Assembly (NCBI GenBank): GCA_033065855.1
Contig: JAVXUO010002281.1
Coordinates: 1-64,000 of the forward strand
Source: Escallonia rubra
Lineage: Eukaryota > Streptophyta > Magnoliopsida > Escalloniales > Escalloniaceae
Direction of reading: 5' to 3'
DNA: 64,000 bases
Shown here: positions 46,861 to 59,229 of the stretch, piece after piece
How the letters are laid out: each line of letters starts with the position of its first letter
Position numbering within the stretch: the first letter of the stretch is position 1
Notes under the pieces: model-generated
Databases searched by the model: none
What the model saw: only the letters and a program-made list of their open reading frames with translations
Told to the model about the DNA's origin: nothing
Translations under genes and position numbers: made by a program

Positions 46861-47334
46861 AAAGTTGAGAGTTTCAAAGCTAAAAACATTATGAATCATT
46901 TGAGCTCAAATAAGTTGGAGTTTCTATCAATTGAATTTCACCTATCACATATTAGAGTAAAATATACGAAGACAATAGTCATAAGAAGAACATGTTATCA
47001 TGCAAATATATGGTATTCTGAGTTACTGTGAATCACAAAGGGACAATAACCATATGAAGAATATGTTATCATGCAAATAAAGAAATTATAAAAACTCTTA
47101 TACGAACATAGGATTATTTACTTGCCACGAACTCAAATTATAATTAGGAGCAGAGTGATATGATCTAGTGATTCTCACATATTTAAAATTTTCAATAAAC
47201 CTCCAGTTTTACGATAACTTTCTTAGACCAATATGTCCATAATAAAATCTATAATTAAACTTGTATTAATTTGTTTCCATTGAAATCTATATTCATGCAC
47301 AATTATTCAAACATATAGCAAATGAATTAACATA

Positions 47335-48370
47335 CAAATATGAAAAATCAAAAAAGGATTGGGTTTTTGACAAAATATTTTCAATTTAGTTTAGGTATAT
47401 TGCATTTCTTCCAAAAGGCTATAGAAAATTATATTATCTGCAAGTTGTTTTCCTAATTAAATTTGACGGAGAAGATGAAGTACCTCTAAGGTAGTTTAGT
47501 TTTAACGTGAATGGAGGCGATATGTTTTGATATAATTTTTTCAGTTATCATAGAATATGCAGGAGTTAAAGGGCAATTTTATAAGATTTTCATAGGGCTT
47601 TTTTCCTCTCTTTTTTTTAAAGCTCAAAAGAACCCATAACTCTAACAAAAGCATACATTCTAATAAGGATATTTTGAGGAAATATGTTGAATACCTTAAG
47701 AGAAGTCAAAAATACCTTTATTTTTTAATAACACTCTAGCTCAAAATGAGTATTTAATAAAAAAAATGTTATAAGTGAAAAACACCCCTAATCAAACACC
47801 TAATCAAATCTTTTATAAAGATGTCAATATTAAAAGGGCATCTTAGAGGATAAAAGTGATTAGCCATTTAACTGCATCATGATTCATATGCATTTATAAA
47901 TTTTTTTAAAGCTTCAGTTTCACAATAACTTCTTCACATCAATATGTCCGTACAAGTTTATGATATTTTTAATGTACTAAAATGTTTATATTGAAAATAA
48001 TAGATATGTAAGATATTTTAAATATGTACTAAAATGTTTATATTGAAAATAATAGATATGTAAGATATTTTAAATATGTAATATACGCATCAACATACAA
48101 ATATGAAATAAAAAATTTAAAAAGGTTGAGTTTCTGACAAAAATATTAAGTATATTATATATCTCTTAAAGGGCTATAGAAAATTTTGCTCCCTGTAAGT
48201 TACTCTTTAAATCGAATGTGATAGAAAGATGAAGTAGTTTTAAGGTAGTTTAGTTTTAACTGAATGGAGACGTAAGTTTTGATACAAATTTTTTCAGTAA
48301 TCATAGAGCATGCAGAAGTTCAAGAGTGATTTTATAGAATTTCTATATAGTTTTCTTCCTCTTTTTTTAA
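47335..48370. repeat. Internal duplications in the Helitron
   Basis: Segment 47340-47625 recurs as 48105-48370 (shared GGTAGTTTAGTTTTAAC, GAATGGAG, TTTTTTCAGT-ATCATAGA). Segment 47690-47880 recurs as 49455-49640 (TTTTTAATAACACT, AAAAACACCCCTAATCA, AAGGGCATCTTA). A 52-bp unit (ATATTGAAAATAATAGATAT core) is tandem and nearly perfect at about 47980-48083. Confidence 0.75.
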
Positions 48371-48500
48371 TAAAAAGTAAACAAAAAAACTAATAAAAAC
48401 TAATAAGAGTATTTATAGAAAGAGGCAAAATAACCATTAATACTAATAAAAACATATAATCGAATAATTCTATTTAAGGAAAGAGGCTTGATATCTTGAT

Positions 48501-49441
48501 TAGAGATGTCAAAGGGCCGGGCTTGGGCCGGCCCAGCCCAGGCCCATCGGGCCTGCTGTGGGGCCGGGCCGGGGCCGGGCCAGTGGGGCTGCCAACCGGG
48601 CCGGGCCGGGCCGGGCCTGCCGAAGGGAAACCTAGGCCCAGTCCAGGCCCTGGCCCTAGGCCCAATATCTAGGGCCGGGCTTGGGCCGGGCCGGGCCCAG
48701 GCCCAAAATTTTTTTTTTTTTTTTTTGTTTCCCAACTTCTTGTTATTTATTTGTGTCGATGGCCAACAAGAATACATCAAATTAATTGGTTGAGATTGAT
48801 ACGTGTTAATTTGGTGTAATATTGACAAGTCTTTTTTGGCCTACTAACATTATAATTTAGAAGTAGCATTTTTCGAAAGTTTGGTAAATAGAAAATGACA
48901 ATTACATCTATCGAATTGCTTAATACAGTAGCTATTTAAATTTTCGTAAATGTTTGCATGGCATTTGATTATTGCAACAAAGAAGAACGATCATCATAAT
49001 TAATGTTAAGATTTAATACTCATTCGATCATCGTTGGACACGCACAATTATATATAATAATGTGTTTGTATATAATAATATTGGGCCAAAAGAGGGCATG
49101 TGTGTAGGGCCAAAAAAGGGCCAGAAATAGGGCCAACCTTAGGGTCAAAAGAGGGCCTGTGTAGGGCCAAAAAAGGGCCAGAAATAGGGCCAAAAGGGGG
49201 CCAGATTTCGGGCCAAAAGGGGGCCGGGCCGGGCCATGTTAGGGCCGGGCCAAAAAGGGGCCGTTTTAGGGCCGGGCCGGGCCCGGGCCTGTTTCTCGAA
49301 AAATTCGGCCTGGCCCTGGCCCTGGCCCAAGCCCTAGGGGTTAGGGCCAGCACGGGCCCAAAAACGGGCCGGGCCAGCCCGGGCCAAAAACGGGCCGTGC
49401 CGGGCCAGCCCGCGGGCCGCCCGGCCCATTTGACATCTCTA
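48501..49441. mobile_element. Non-autonomous hAT with GGGCCGGG-rich ends
   Basis: Ends TAGAGATGTCAAA and TTTGACATCTCTA have a perfect 8-bp TSD, ATCTTGAT at 48493-48500 and 49442-49449. About 200 bp at the left and 350 bp at the right are packed with GGCC, GGGCCGGG and GGGCCAAAA motifs. The 380-bp middle is AT-rich. There is no transposase. Confidence 0.93.
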
Positions 49442-49660
49442 ATCTTGATATCTTATGGGAGTTAAAAACACCCTCACTTTTTAATAACACTGTAATTTAA
49501 AAAGGGTATCTAATGGGAAAAAAAGACTTTAAGTCAAAAACACCCCTAATCACTTATAATCTTGTAAAAAGACTTCAACTTTAGAAGGGCATCTTAAGGA
49601 AAGAAAAGATTAGTCATTTAACCCCATCCGTGTTTTTATATATGTATAGATAGATATAGA

Positions 49661-51349
49661 TTTATGATACAATCATTACGATGTCTCACATTAGACCGGA
49701 GATAATATGAGATTGACCTTATAAGATTGTGTCTATCATCTTAAAACTACATATGTAATTGGGTAGCCATTTCGAGGAAAGCATCAACCAATATAGGAAG
49801 GTCGTGGACTTGGGTCATTATATATGCTATTAAAGTCGACTCTCAAAATTTCTTCTTAGGTTAGCAGTCGGTTCCTAATGGTTGGGAGAGCCGAAGACAA
49901 GTCTTGGTATATCCTACATCAAGATGATGATTGGCGTAACGAAGGGTAGGCCCTATATATCCCATGTTGCCTTAAAGAGAAAGCTTATGACTGTGTGTGA
50001 CCGAGCCTCAACGGAAACGTTAAGGCATAATTAAAGATGGGGAGACTGTGACATACCATCTTTCATGTGGGACTGTACGAGATTCATACTATAGGACCAT
50101 TCGATCTAAAACTACCTACTTAACTGACCAGCCTTCTTCTTGAGGGAGACAATGCCCTTTGATGAAGTCACCAAGTTGAATTGTAGCGGTCATTTAAGGG
50201 TTAGTGGCACCATCTTTATTCTTTAACATAAATATGATTATAACCTGCATGGCCCGTACAGCTGTACGTGAACCATATATCAACTACTCTTTAAAAATCT
50301 ACCAGCAACCAAGACAGAAATGGGCATCTACAGATCATAATGAATCTCTTGGTGATGCGCTAGAATGCAACTCCTGTTGATAGTATAACATGGTGGAAAG
50401 GAATCAGAAATCTAATATCAAAACGTTACAGATCCTTTAACTTGGCAGTATTAGACCTTCCCTGCCTCTGGAATCAACTGAACTAATACAACAGGGCTCA
50501 AAATCAACAGATTTCCAGCTACACCAGCTATCGAGACAAGAATAAGGAACTCCTTCCTGCCAACTGACATTGGATTTGGAACGTCGCATCTGCTCCATCA
50601 GATGGGGACGAAGGCGAAAAACATAGTTAATGTTTACTCACATCATAGTTTTGTGGCAACTTTGTACTTTAAAATATGTGCAATCCTAGGACTCTTGGAG
50701 TCGATGTTCTTCTATTTGTACAACATCCACACCTAGCTTGAGGTCAAACAGTTTCATGAACTAAAATCTAATGGTAGCTCAAAGGACTATCACTCTGTAC
50801 AATGACCACCATCAGGTATGAGCAAAGTCCTTATGGCAACTCAAATCATTATTCTCGGTTCCTACTTGAGGATTTAAGCAGTAATTTTGTGAATTCATGC
50901 CAAATAGCACACAGCATGGCCTCTAGGTTTATAGCCTCTGTCCATATCAGAGATCCTCAAAACTGAAATTAGGAGAGCACCCTCCTAATTATCATCAAGA
51001 TATGGTACGAAAGGAGATTAAGATCTTAACAACGCCGTTCATAATCTACGAAAACGCTATCGTGATATCCATTTGCTTTGCATGAATGTCCAGTATGTTT
51101 GCCTCGACCTTTAAACCTTACCCTGCAAGTTAGAGCTTCAGACAACAAAAGCGATCTTCAGGGTAGTTATACAGGGAATGACACCACCTGTGGAATTAAT
51201 GTACGTTTCAGTGATTCAGTCCTTCAAAAAGATTAAAAACCAATGCATTAAGCAAACTACGCAAGTATTAGAGGGTAAAGTTGAGTGCTGCTTCTACCAT
51301 ACGCTCTTGTGTACATGGTAGTGAAACCATATCATGACCATTTAAGCTA
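49661..51349. other. Unassigned stretch
   Basis: Bases 50040-50100 (GACTGTGACATACCATCTTT, CATGTGGGACTG) recall the start of some short plant LTRs, but no ends were found. No gene is supported. Confidence 0.3.
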
Positions 51350-51429
51350 GAAATTACAAGGAGTATGGAACTGAAGTAAAAACGAAGTTCCAGTGAATTC
51401 ATACAGAAGTGCCTTGGCACAGCATAAGC

Positions 51430-51560
51430 TTATTAAGTCTAGATGAAGACCTGCAGACAGTCTAAGCCCGTAACTGATGCAACCTTGCAAACGAATTTGC
51501 ACTCTGAACTAGGCCACGAACTCCCCTGCTTCTCTATCAGAACAAACTTAGATAATGTCA
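51430..51560 (-). pseudogene. Relic of a DUF761-type gene exon (copy 1)
   Basis: The minus-strand text aligns base for base, with many changes, to the DUF761 exon at 54440-54547. It gives DREAGEFVA*FRVQIRLQ, with an in-frame TAG in the motif. It was recognised only through the better-kept copy. DUF761 is a short C-terminal motif of plant proteins of unknown biochemical role. Confidence 0.55.
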
Positions 51561-54439
51561 AACTCAGAATCTGCTGTCTTACTGTCGAGAAACACTTTTT
51601 TCTGCATTTCGACATATTAAGAATGAGTATGGCACTGAAAAAAAAATCATAAATATACTGGCAAATACCAAAAAATTCTATTTTCAACCAGTATGCTTCA
51701 ATTTTGTAGCACTTTACTCCAACTTTGTCATCCACGTGATTTAAGAAAACCTACCATTCTCATTGCCTGCAAACACTGTCCACTTGATCTAATTGTTCTA
51801 GCTCATTTTCCCCTTTCATGTATTGTATTCCAAATTTAGTCAGGCACAAACTATAGGATCTTGATGGTAAAATGACAGAGACAGGAAAAAGGACTAGAAT
51901 TTACCATCCGAAATCTGAAAAACAGGAAAGAAAAACAAAAGAATATGCTGATAAAGAGTAATAGAACAACGAATATGTGCTGCAGTTACATTTTGTCTCA
52001 AGTAGAAATAGACAAGGGAAAATACCCATGCCATCCAAGAAGCAAACGATCATCAATCCTTTACCTTGACCTAATTCGCGACTGACTGACCATCCTCTAC
52101 CCATCGGGTTTAAGTCAACAAAAATAAACAGACTGAAATAGTCCCCTACAAATCCCAACGAATTCCCACCTAGGCAAGCGACCATGGGAGCCCAAAAAAA
52201 CTTTCTCTGCCAATTAGCCATGGGACTGGGTACATGGTATCCATTCCGTTGTTGGGAGTGGGGACAAAGTCCGTAAACGTAGGTTGTTAGGTAGAAAAGA
52301 ATAAAGACCTCAGAACCCACGGCCTCTTATAGTCTTGTTTTCTCATCAATCAGCCTAAAACCATCCATGACTATGGGCTTAGTGAGCTTATGTTTTGTAT
52401 ACATGGTTCCATACATCAATGAAGCTAGAGTATCAATGAGATCGAAGGCCCATTTAATGTTAAATGGTCTAGAAGCTTTACTTGCAGCTAAATCAAGATC
52501 ACTTCACAAGAGATCAGAAACCATAAAAACCTTGGAAAGTTTTGCACCTGATTCAGATCTTTTTTTCGGTGAGTGGATTTACTTTACCTAATAATACTCT
52601 TGAAAGAGCCTTTCCTTCTCAGATTCTCAACAACTTCAGAAGTAATTAGGTATGTTAAAGGATAAACAGCTGACAAGCAGAAAAGAAAAACAGCTGACAA
52701 TAGGTATGACTATAACACCATCACAGTAAATTAGTAATTGAACAAGAATACCCCCAACGTACTGAGGGATTGAACTTGATAAAGAAACCAAACAATCCAA
52801 ATGTAGATGATAGCGAAAAACAACAACCACAAACCTTTTTCATTATGAAATCTATACCACAAATTTGGGTATCTCAGGAAGGATCTCGCACATCACAATT
52901 TTCACCATTTGCAGTCAAAAAGTCAATTTACCATCTAGAGTGACATAGAAGTTGTCCCATCAAGTTATCCCGCGCAACCGCAAATTATGGCCATTGTAGC
53001 TTGTAGAAATGGCATTATTAGATGCACTCGAAAGTTGAAACATTATGAAGCGAAATGATGTTAAGTAGACTCTGCAGAAAAGAAAGGTATCATACCATTT
53101 TATGAATCTGAAGAAAGCAAACAATGCAAAGAGGAGTCTTTCCACACTAAACTTAGTAGAAATGCTTTAACGCATATGGCTTACTGAAAGCCTCATGGTT
53201 CTTCATTCTTCAGTCATAGAAAGAAAGTATTTGCTATCGCTTTTCAATAAAAACGAAATGCTTGCATCCCTACTGGGTGCATATTTATTCTGTGCGCAAT
53301 ATGAAAATAACCAGTCATAGTAAGCAGCAGGAAGAAAAAAAGAGGAAAGGAATTTTGCATTTCAAACAGTACATGAGGAGTCACTCAGTCTGAATTAAGA
53401 GTCAAGCTGTATCTTAGTTACCATCCTGTAATATTGATTTTGAATAGCATGAAGATCCCGATGATGTCAATCATAAAATATTGATGCGCCGAAAGAGAAG
53501 TTTAACATATGACCCTGTAAGTAAAAGCTTTACATAATTGAAGCAAGTTTCAGGATAGTTCAAGAGGGAGTCAATTAAGGTCCTGGGCTCCCCGTTTTAG
53601 AGTGACCGTTTAAAGAAGTATCTATGCTTCGCTTCCAGTATAATACCACCTTGGTTGTAGCTGCAGAAAGTATTTACATTCAAGAAATTCAGTCACGATG
53701 CCTTAAAACGCCAATGACATTCTTGGTTCACCCCAATGTAGTGAATAACTATGATTCAAACAGGATTTGGCACCACTGAGGAGAAAACCATTCTCTTTCC
53801 TTGGTGCACTTGAGACGCAACTCTTTTTCTATGAAAATTTTAAAGCTAAAAAGAAGTAGCAAAGACTGCTCATAACTTCAAAATCACAGTCATTGTACTA
53901 ATTTCTGCATAAGATAATTCTTCCCACTTTGTTCTCATGGATTTCATGGCTCACTTATCACGATATAAATAGTGTGACATAGTGTGGAACTCCATATTGT
54001 TAGAGCTCTTACAAGACTGCTATTGAAGCTTTATTACCATAAGAACATCTTGCACAAGCATATGGTTCAACAAATGATGGCGGTGATTGAGAATTTACAT
54101 AGCAAGTCAGATTTCGGGGGTATACATGCGAAACACTTTTTTCTTGAATGTTTGATGCTGAGTTATAAAATGTGACATCGACATCGCTAAGAATGTAGAG
54201 AAGCAGAAACTATGCTGCATTATATTCCCGAATGCATGGTCTACAACTCTACATCATACCTACGCTTTAATTCTGCATATGGTTTAAAACTAATGAAAAC
54301 GAGAACAACTTCACATAGCCTCTACAAAACCGTTTTACGCAAAATCAGTTTATACTCACCGTGGATGACTATTCACCACATCAAGTTATATCTCTACAAA
54401 ATCCTTCTGCACAGCACAAGCATACAACATTCTGAAGCG
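51561..54439. other. Unassigned stretch
   Basis: Several open frames (minus 51901-52320, 139 codons; plus 52367-52591) have no recognised motif. Splice-like signals are scattered and no model is convincing. Confidence 0.3.
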
Positions 54440-54547
54440 ACCAATAGTTTAATCCTGTAACTGGTGTAACTTTCTGAAGCCTAATCTGCTCCCTGAACTT
54501 GGCAATAAACTCATTAGCTTTCCTATCAACCTCATCGGATTCACTTT
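54440..54547 (-). pseudogene. DUF761-type C-terminal exon (copy 2)
   Basis: The minus-strand frame reads SSESESDEVDRKANEFIAKF, then REQIRLQKV, the acidic stretch and D-R-A/N-EFIA-FREQIRLQ signature of DUF761 proteins (many paired with an N-terminal DUF4408 membrane segment). A TAA lies just upstream in frame and no convincing acceptor was found, so this looks like a leftover exon. The downstream frame stays open (TPVTGLNYW) beyond the usual end. Confidence 0.65.
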
Positions 54548-54717
54548 CAGAACTGGTGTTTTAAAACATTCAGAACCAGATTTATATTTCACAAGTCGGT
54601 GTTAGCATAATCTGAATACATCTCCAACTCTATCCGAGTATTTAAGCTTTAGTGCTCACATCTCACCTCTGTATCTGATCCAAGCCTCCAGGAAGAACTT
54701 ATTCTATGAACTCAACT

Positions 54718-55838
54718 CTGTCAACAGCTAAGTTATGATATTTAATGAGTGAACTAACCTTCTCACTCCTTGTGTTAGTTCAGTTAGATGCCATTAGTGA
54801 AAATAACCATATTTTAAATGCAATCAAGCAAAACCACATAAATCAGCCACACGAAGACACCAAGGTTAACGTGGGAAACTTTCAATATGAAGGAGAATAC
54901 CATTAGTCAAGCTCCAAATTATTCTATGTATCCATTACGGTTTACAAAGTTTCATCTTTAGGTCACTCTAGACGGTTAGATGTTTACACGTACACATTCA
55001 TTAAGAGAATTAATTTCTAAATGACCATCACAACTGTATGTTTTTCGACATCAAAAGTGAAATCCCAATAAGTTAGAGAGAAAGACCATACAAATTGGCT
55101 GAATATTTGAGCTCCAAATGACTACTCTATAGACTGCCGAATTATCGAATGTCAGCCTCTGATGAACCAAATTACCAGCTAAATGTTTGTAGTGCCTGCT
55201 CTCTGTGTTTGTCTCTCTCCTCTCTATCTCTCTCTCCAACGCCATTTCAGTATAGATCTCTTCGCCTTCCTGAGTAGGTCTGTCAGTGAATCAAATTCCA
55301 AATGGGTTTTGTCTTCGACATTTAGCTACGTTTCCCAAGCGGGTTAACCAGTTATTAGGGTGTCGCCTGTATTTTAGGGTAATCCAGCGAGGGAGAAAGG
55401 GCACTTCCCTCAAGATGTGTTATTGCTAGAGCTCTTGGTTGCTTATTTTTACCATTTTTTCGCGTGTCTAGCCAGAGAAGAACACAAATAAAAAGGGTAA
55501 TTAGATGGAACAATATAGATATATTTGGATAGGAAAGGCTCAAGATTTCCTCTATTCCAAAAGACTGTGCTCCAATTAAATGACGAAATTCTGGGGTTCT
55601 TCATCCAGCTAGTCAGAGGCAGCTGTTCAAGAGAATCGAGGGAAGAAGTAGAAAAAGGAGTCCTCATGCCAGATCGTTACTAGAGCTGGTCTGAGAAGAA
55701 GAAGTTTGAATGTTCTATTGTCACGAGATTGGACCATTAAAACAAGAAGTGCATGAGAATATGGAAGAACTAGAAGCAGTCAAGAGGAAATAAAAGGGGC
55801 AATGACTGTCAACTTTACATGCCAAGAGTGGTTTGCTA
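54718..55838. repeat. 1.1-kb duplicated segment, copy 1
   Basis: Nearly the same sequence as 56924-58016, in the same orientation about 2.2 kb away. Both begin near CTGTCAA-AGCTAAG and end at CAAGAGTGGTTTGCTA. Homology extends left (54555-54598 to 56884-56923) across a 120-bp stretch present only in this copy. Minus-strand frames of 72 codons (MRTPFSTSSLDSLE) are open in both copies, but no family is recognised. Confidence 0.85.
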
Positions 55839-56923
55839 CTTTAGCCCGGTGATCTGGTAGAGCGGTTACTTGTGTCTCTATGTTCCCATACTACAGTATA
55901 TATATACATACTGCAAATTGGATAGTGGTGCACAGAGCTCTAATGGCTATAAAAGATGTGGATGCCATGTTCTCTTCTTTAGATCCTGAGTATTATGATA
56001 TACTTATGAAGTAAGTCCCCACTTAGCAATGAATTGCATTGGTTGCTTTCCATTTAATGAAAGTTGCTTCCGCAATTTATATTAATCTTTGTTCATATCT
56101 AATGTCATTGTTGTTTAGCTTGCACATTATATGGCAATTTGAGGTTTTACTTTGCTATCACAAGTTATAGGATGTTGGGTATAGTTTCCCAAGGCGTCTT
56201 GTTAAGATGCTAGAAATCTGTTGAACTTTAGTGAGGAATCGACACAAAACTGTAACTGCAGTTTTGGAAGCTTGACGAGGCCTCCAACTGTTGCAAGAGG
56301 GGTATTAGTTTCAGAAGAGCTGGAGAAATAGAGCAAATCCATCACGAATAGGCAAAGGAGAATATTGAGATTGGATAGTCTAGGAAGTATGAAAAAACAA
56401 CAAATTCTATTGAGATTTATAGTTCAGAGGAGCAATAAACATAAAAGTATTAAAGGAAAAACCATGAAAAATCATACAATTGCTCGAGGCGTCTTTCACA
56501 AGGTTATATTTGAATTTTGAGGAGACTTGTGCCCTTTGTTCAGTAGGTCATCTGCTACTATTGGGAGGATGAAATTACCTGATCTACTAATTAAGGAGTG
56601 GGTACTACTTGGGTACTAGTTCTAACCTCTTTGAACTCCCACCTAACAGAGCTTGTAGAAAAGTTTTTAGAAAGGGAAAAAATGGTAATCATACAATTAA
56701 AATCGAAAAAGATCTTTCTTTTTTTCATTTTTTACTGGTACATAACTTGTATGGGTGGTTCACTCCATTGTCAGCTGTTACTAGAGGAAGGAGAAGATTT
56801 GTGGGCGTGTTTGTGGGTACGCTTTCTGAAGGAAGATATGGACAGAAAGAAGATGATTGAGGAAATGGAACAGGCTTTGAGTTGTGTTTTAAAACACTCA
56901 GAAGCAGATTTATATGTCACAAG
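55839..56923. other. Spacer between duplicated segments
   Basis: Contains a 115-codon plus frame (56598-56945, with LLEEGEDLWACLW and KKMIEEMEQALSCVLKHSE) and an exon-like stretch near 55945 (AIKDVDAMFSSLDPEYYDI). I recognise neither. They may be exons of the gene that the duplication once carried. Confidence 0.35.
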
Positions 56924-58016
56924 TCTGTCAATAGCTAAGGTATGATATCTAGTGAGTGAACTAACCTTCTCACTCCTTGTGTTAGTTCAGTTAGATGCCA
57001 TGAGTGAACATAACTATATTTTAAATGCAATCAAGCAGAAAAGACATAAATCAACCACACAGACACCAAGGTTAACGTGGAAAACTTTCAATATGAAGGA
57101 GAATACCATTGGTCAAGCTCCAATTCTATGTATCAACTACGGTTTACAAAGTTTCATATTTAGGTCACTCTAGACGGTGCACACATTCGTCATGAGAATT
57201 AATTTCCAAATGACCATCACAACTGTACGTTTTTCGTCATCAAAAGTGAATCCCAATGAGTGAAAGAGAAAGACTATACAAATTGGCTGAATATTTGAGC
57301 TTTAAATGACTACTTATAGACCGTCAAATTATCGAATGTCAGCCTCTGATGAACCAAATTACCAGCTAAATGTTTGTAATGCCTACTCTCTGCATCTGTC
57401 TCTCTCCTCTCTATCTCTCTCTCCAACGCCATTTCAGTCTTTTGGCTTCCTGGGTAGGTCTGTCAATGAGTCAAATTCCAAATCTGTTTTGTCTCAACAT
57501 TTAGCTACGTTTCTCAAGCGGGTTAACCAGTTATTAGGGTATTGTCTGTATTATTGGGTAATCCAACAAGGGAGAAAGGGCACTTCCCCCAAGATGTGCT
57601 ATTGTTAGAGCTCTTGGTTGCTTATTTTTACCATTTTGTCGCGTGTCTAGCCAGAGGAAAACACAAATAAAATGGGTAATTAGATGGGACAATATAGATA
57701 TATTTGGATAGGAAAGGCTCAAGATTTCCTCTATTCCAAAAGACTGTGATCCAATTAAATGAAGAAATTCTGGGGTACTTCATCCAGCTAGTCAGAGGCA
57801 GGTGTTCAAGAGAATCGAGGGAAGAAGTAGAAAAAGGAGTCCTCATGCCAGATTGTTACTAGAGCTGGTCTGAGAAGAAGTTGTTTGAATGTTCTATTGT
57901 CACAAGATTGGACCATTAAAACAAGAAGTGTATGAGAATATGGAAGAACTAGAAGCAGTCAAGAGGAAATAAAAGGGCAATGACTGTCAACTTTACATGC
58001 CAAGAGTGGTTTGCTA
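56924..58016. repeat. 1.1-kb duplicated segment, copy 2
   Basis: Partner of 54718-55838. It has small deletions (for example near 57170 and 57440) but is otherwise more than 90% alike by eye. Confidence 0.85.
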
Positions 58017-58814
58017 ATTACCTCCATTCATGTCACTTCAAGAAACAAATTCTTCCCATCTTGAAGATGAGGATTTTGGTGTTTTCAAGACGCATGCGAG
58101 TTGTGGCTAAGGTATTGCGTGCTTAGAGACCAGCATTGGTTACAAGTTGGTGGCCAAGGATGTGAGACATGTTTTGGCCATTCTCTATTTCAGCACGAAA
58201 GCTTGATGAGCCCATCCAAAGTCTCCTTAGTAGTGCAATATGAAGGAAGTGGAGCACTCTCTAGATAAACACTCAAAGGTAGAGGCGAGTTCAATGGAGG
58301 ATGAGGCCTCCATCAAGCATTCTCCCCTATCTAACCTTACTATATTGTGATATTAGCAGCTTCAGGTGGTGTGACACGCTAGAGGAAAAGATACAAATTT
58401 ACAAAGATGGGAGATCATAGCTTGATTGAGAGTCCATTAATATGGAGCATGAACATAATAAGCTTGGGTACTATTTTTGGGACCCAATGATGGCAAAAAT
58501 GTTCTGAAGTAAGCTTTGGAAAGATTGTTGGAATGTTGCAGGAACATAATTGTGACTTGATTAATTTAGATTTAGTTCCTCCTCCTATAGTGCAAGATAG
58601 AGGAGATGTGCCTGAATATCATTTTAATGTAGACGGTGGTCTTGCTTCCTTGGATAGTGATTAAAGTTGAACTTCTCACAGAAACGCCAGCTAGCTCCAA
58701 CCCTCTAGAAAGTATTGATGTCTGTACGTTATTCTCTAAGTGCGGCGCATGATCACAAGGAAAAAGAGCAAGTCCGTGGAAAACCATACTTAAAAGGGAG
58801 GGAAGCATCCTAAG
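58017..58814. other. Unassigned stretch
   Basis: No supported gene or repeat. Confidence 0.3.
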
Positions 58815-59229
58815 AGGCCGTTTGAGATTGATTCTCAAAAGTAGATTCTGATTAAATCAGAATTAGTTTTTAAAATCAACTTTAATCCATTATAAACATA
58901 ATAGAATAGAAGTTGTTGAAGATGTTTGGATAAAAAGAGATTAAAGTAGGTTTAGTGTGACAAGATTACCATCAATTGTCTTCAAATTTAAAGGGAGCAT
59001 TTTATGTCTGTTTATATCTAAGAATATTTTGGTAATCCACTTGGTCAAACCTGATTATCCAAAATTGATTAAATCTTAATCCAAGAAAATGAAGATTATT
59101 GATTTAATCAATTTTTTGGCACATTAGAGCAAATTTAATTAGTTTATTTTTTTTTGCCAAATACTTCAAACCTGATTTAATCTGGATTTAATCAGGTTCG
59201 ACCATTCTAGAATCAATCCCAAACACCCT
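58815..59229. mobile_element. MITE (about 415 bp)
   Basis: Ends AGGCCGTTTGAGATTGATTC and (minus) AGGGTGTTTGGGATTGATTC face inward. The interior is AT-rich with mirrored ATCAGAATTAG/TGATTTAATC text. The TSD is unclear (CTAAG against CGAAG), so the superfamily is open. Confidence 0.65.

Larger units (their letters stand above)
44324..49660 (-). mobile_element. Non-autonomous Helitron (5.3 kb) with a nested hAT
   Basis: On the minus strand it starts A|TCTATATCTATCTATACA at 49660. It ends with a perfect hairpin (ACGTGC-AAA-GCACGT), then GATCCTTA and CTAG|T at 44324. The TC start, the CTRR end, a hairpin 8 nt upstream and the A|T insertion site are the Helitron signature. No Rep/helicase frame is present. 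The interior is AT-rich and built of diverged internal repeats. A 941-bp hAT (48501-49441) inserted later. Confidence 0.75.

Noticed and set aside
48400..49465. Gly/Pro/Ala-rich frames of up to 142 codons
   Set aside because: They are produced by the GGGCC motif arrays of the hAT ends; all six frames are equally open.
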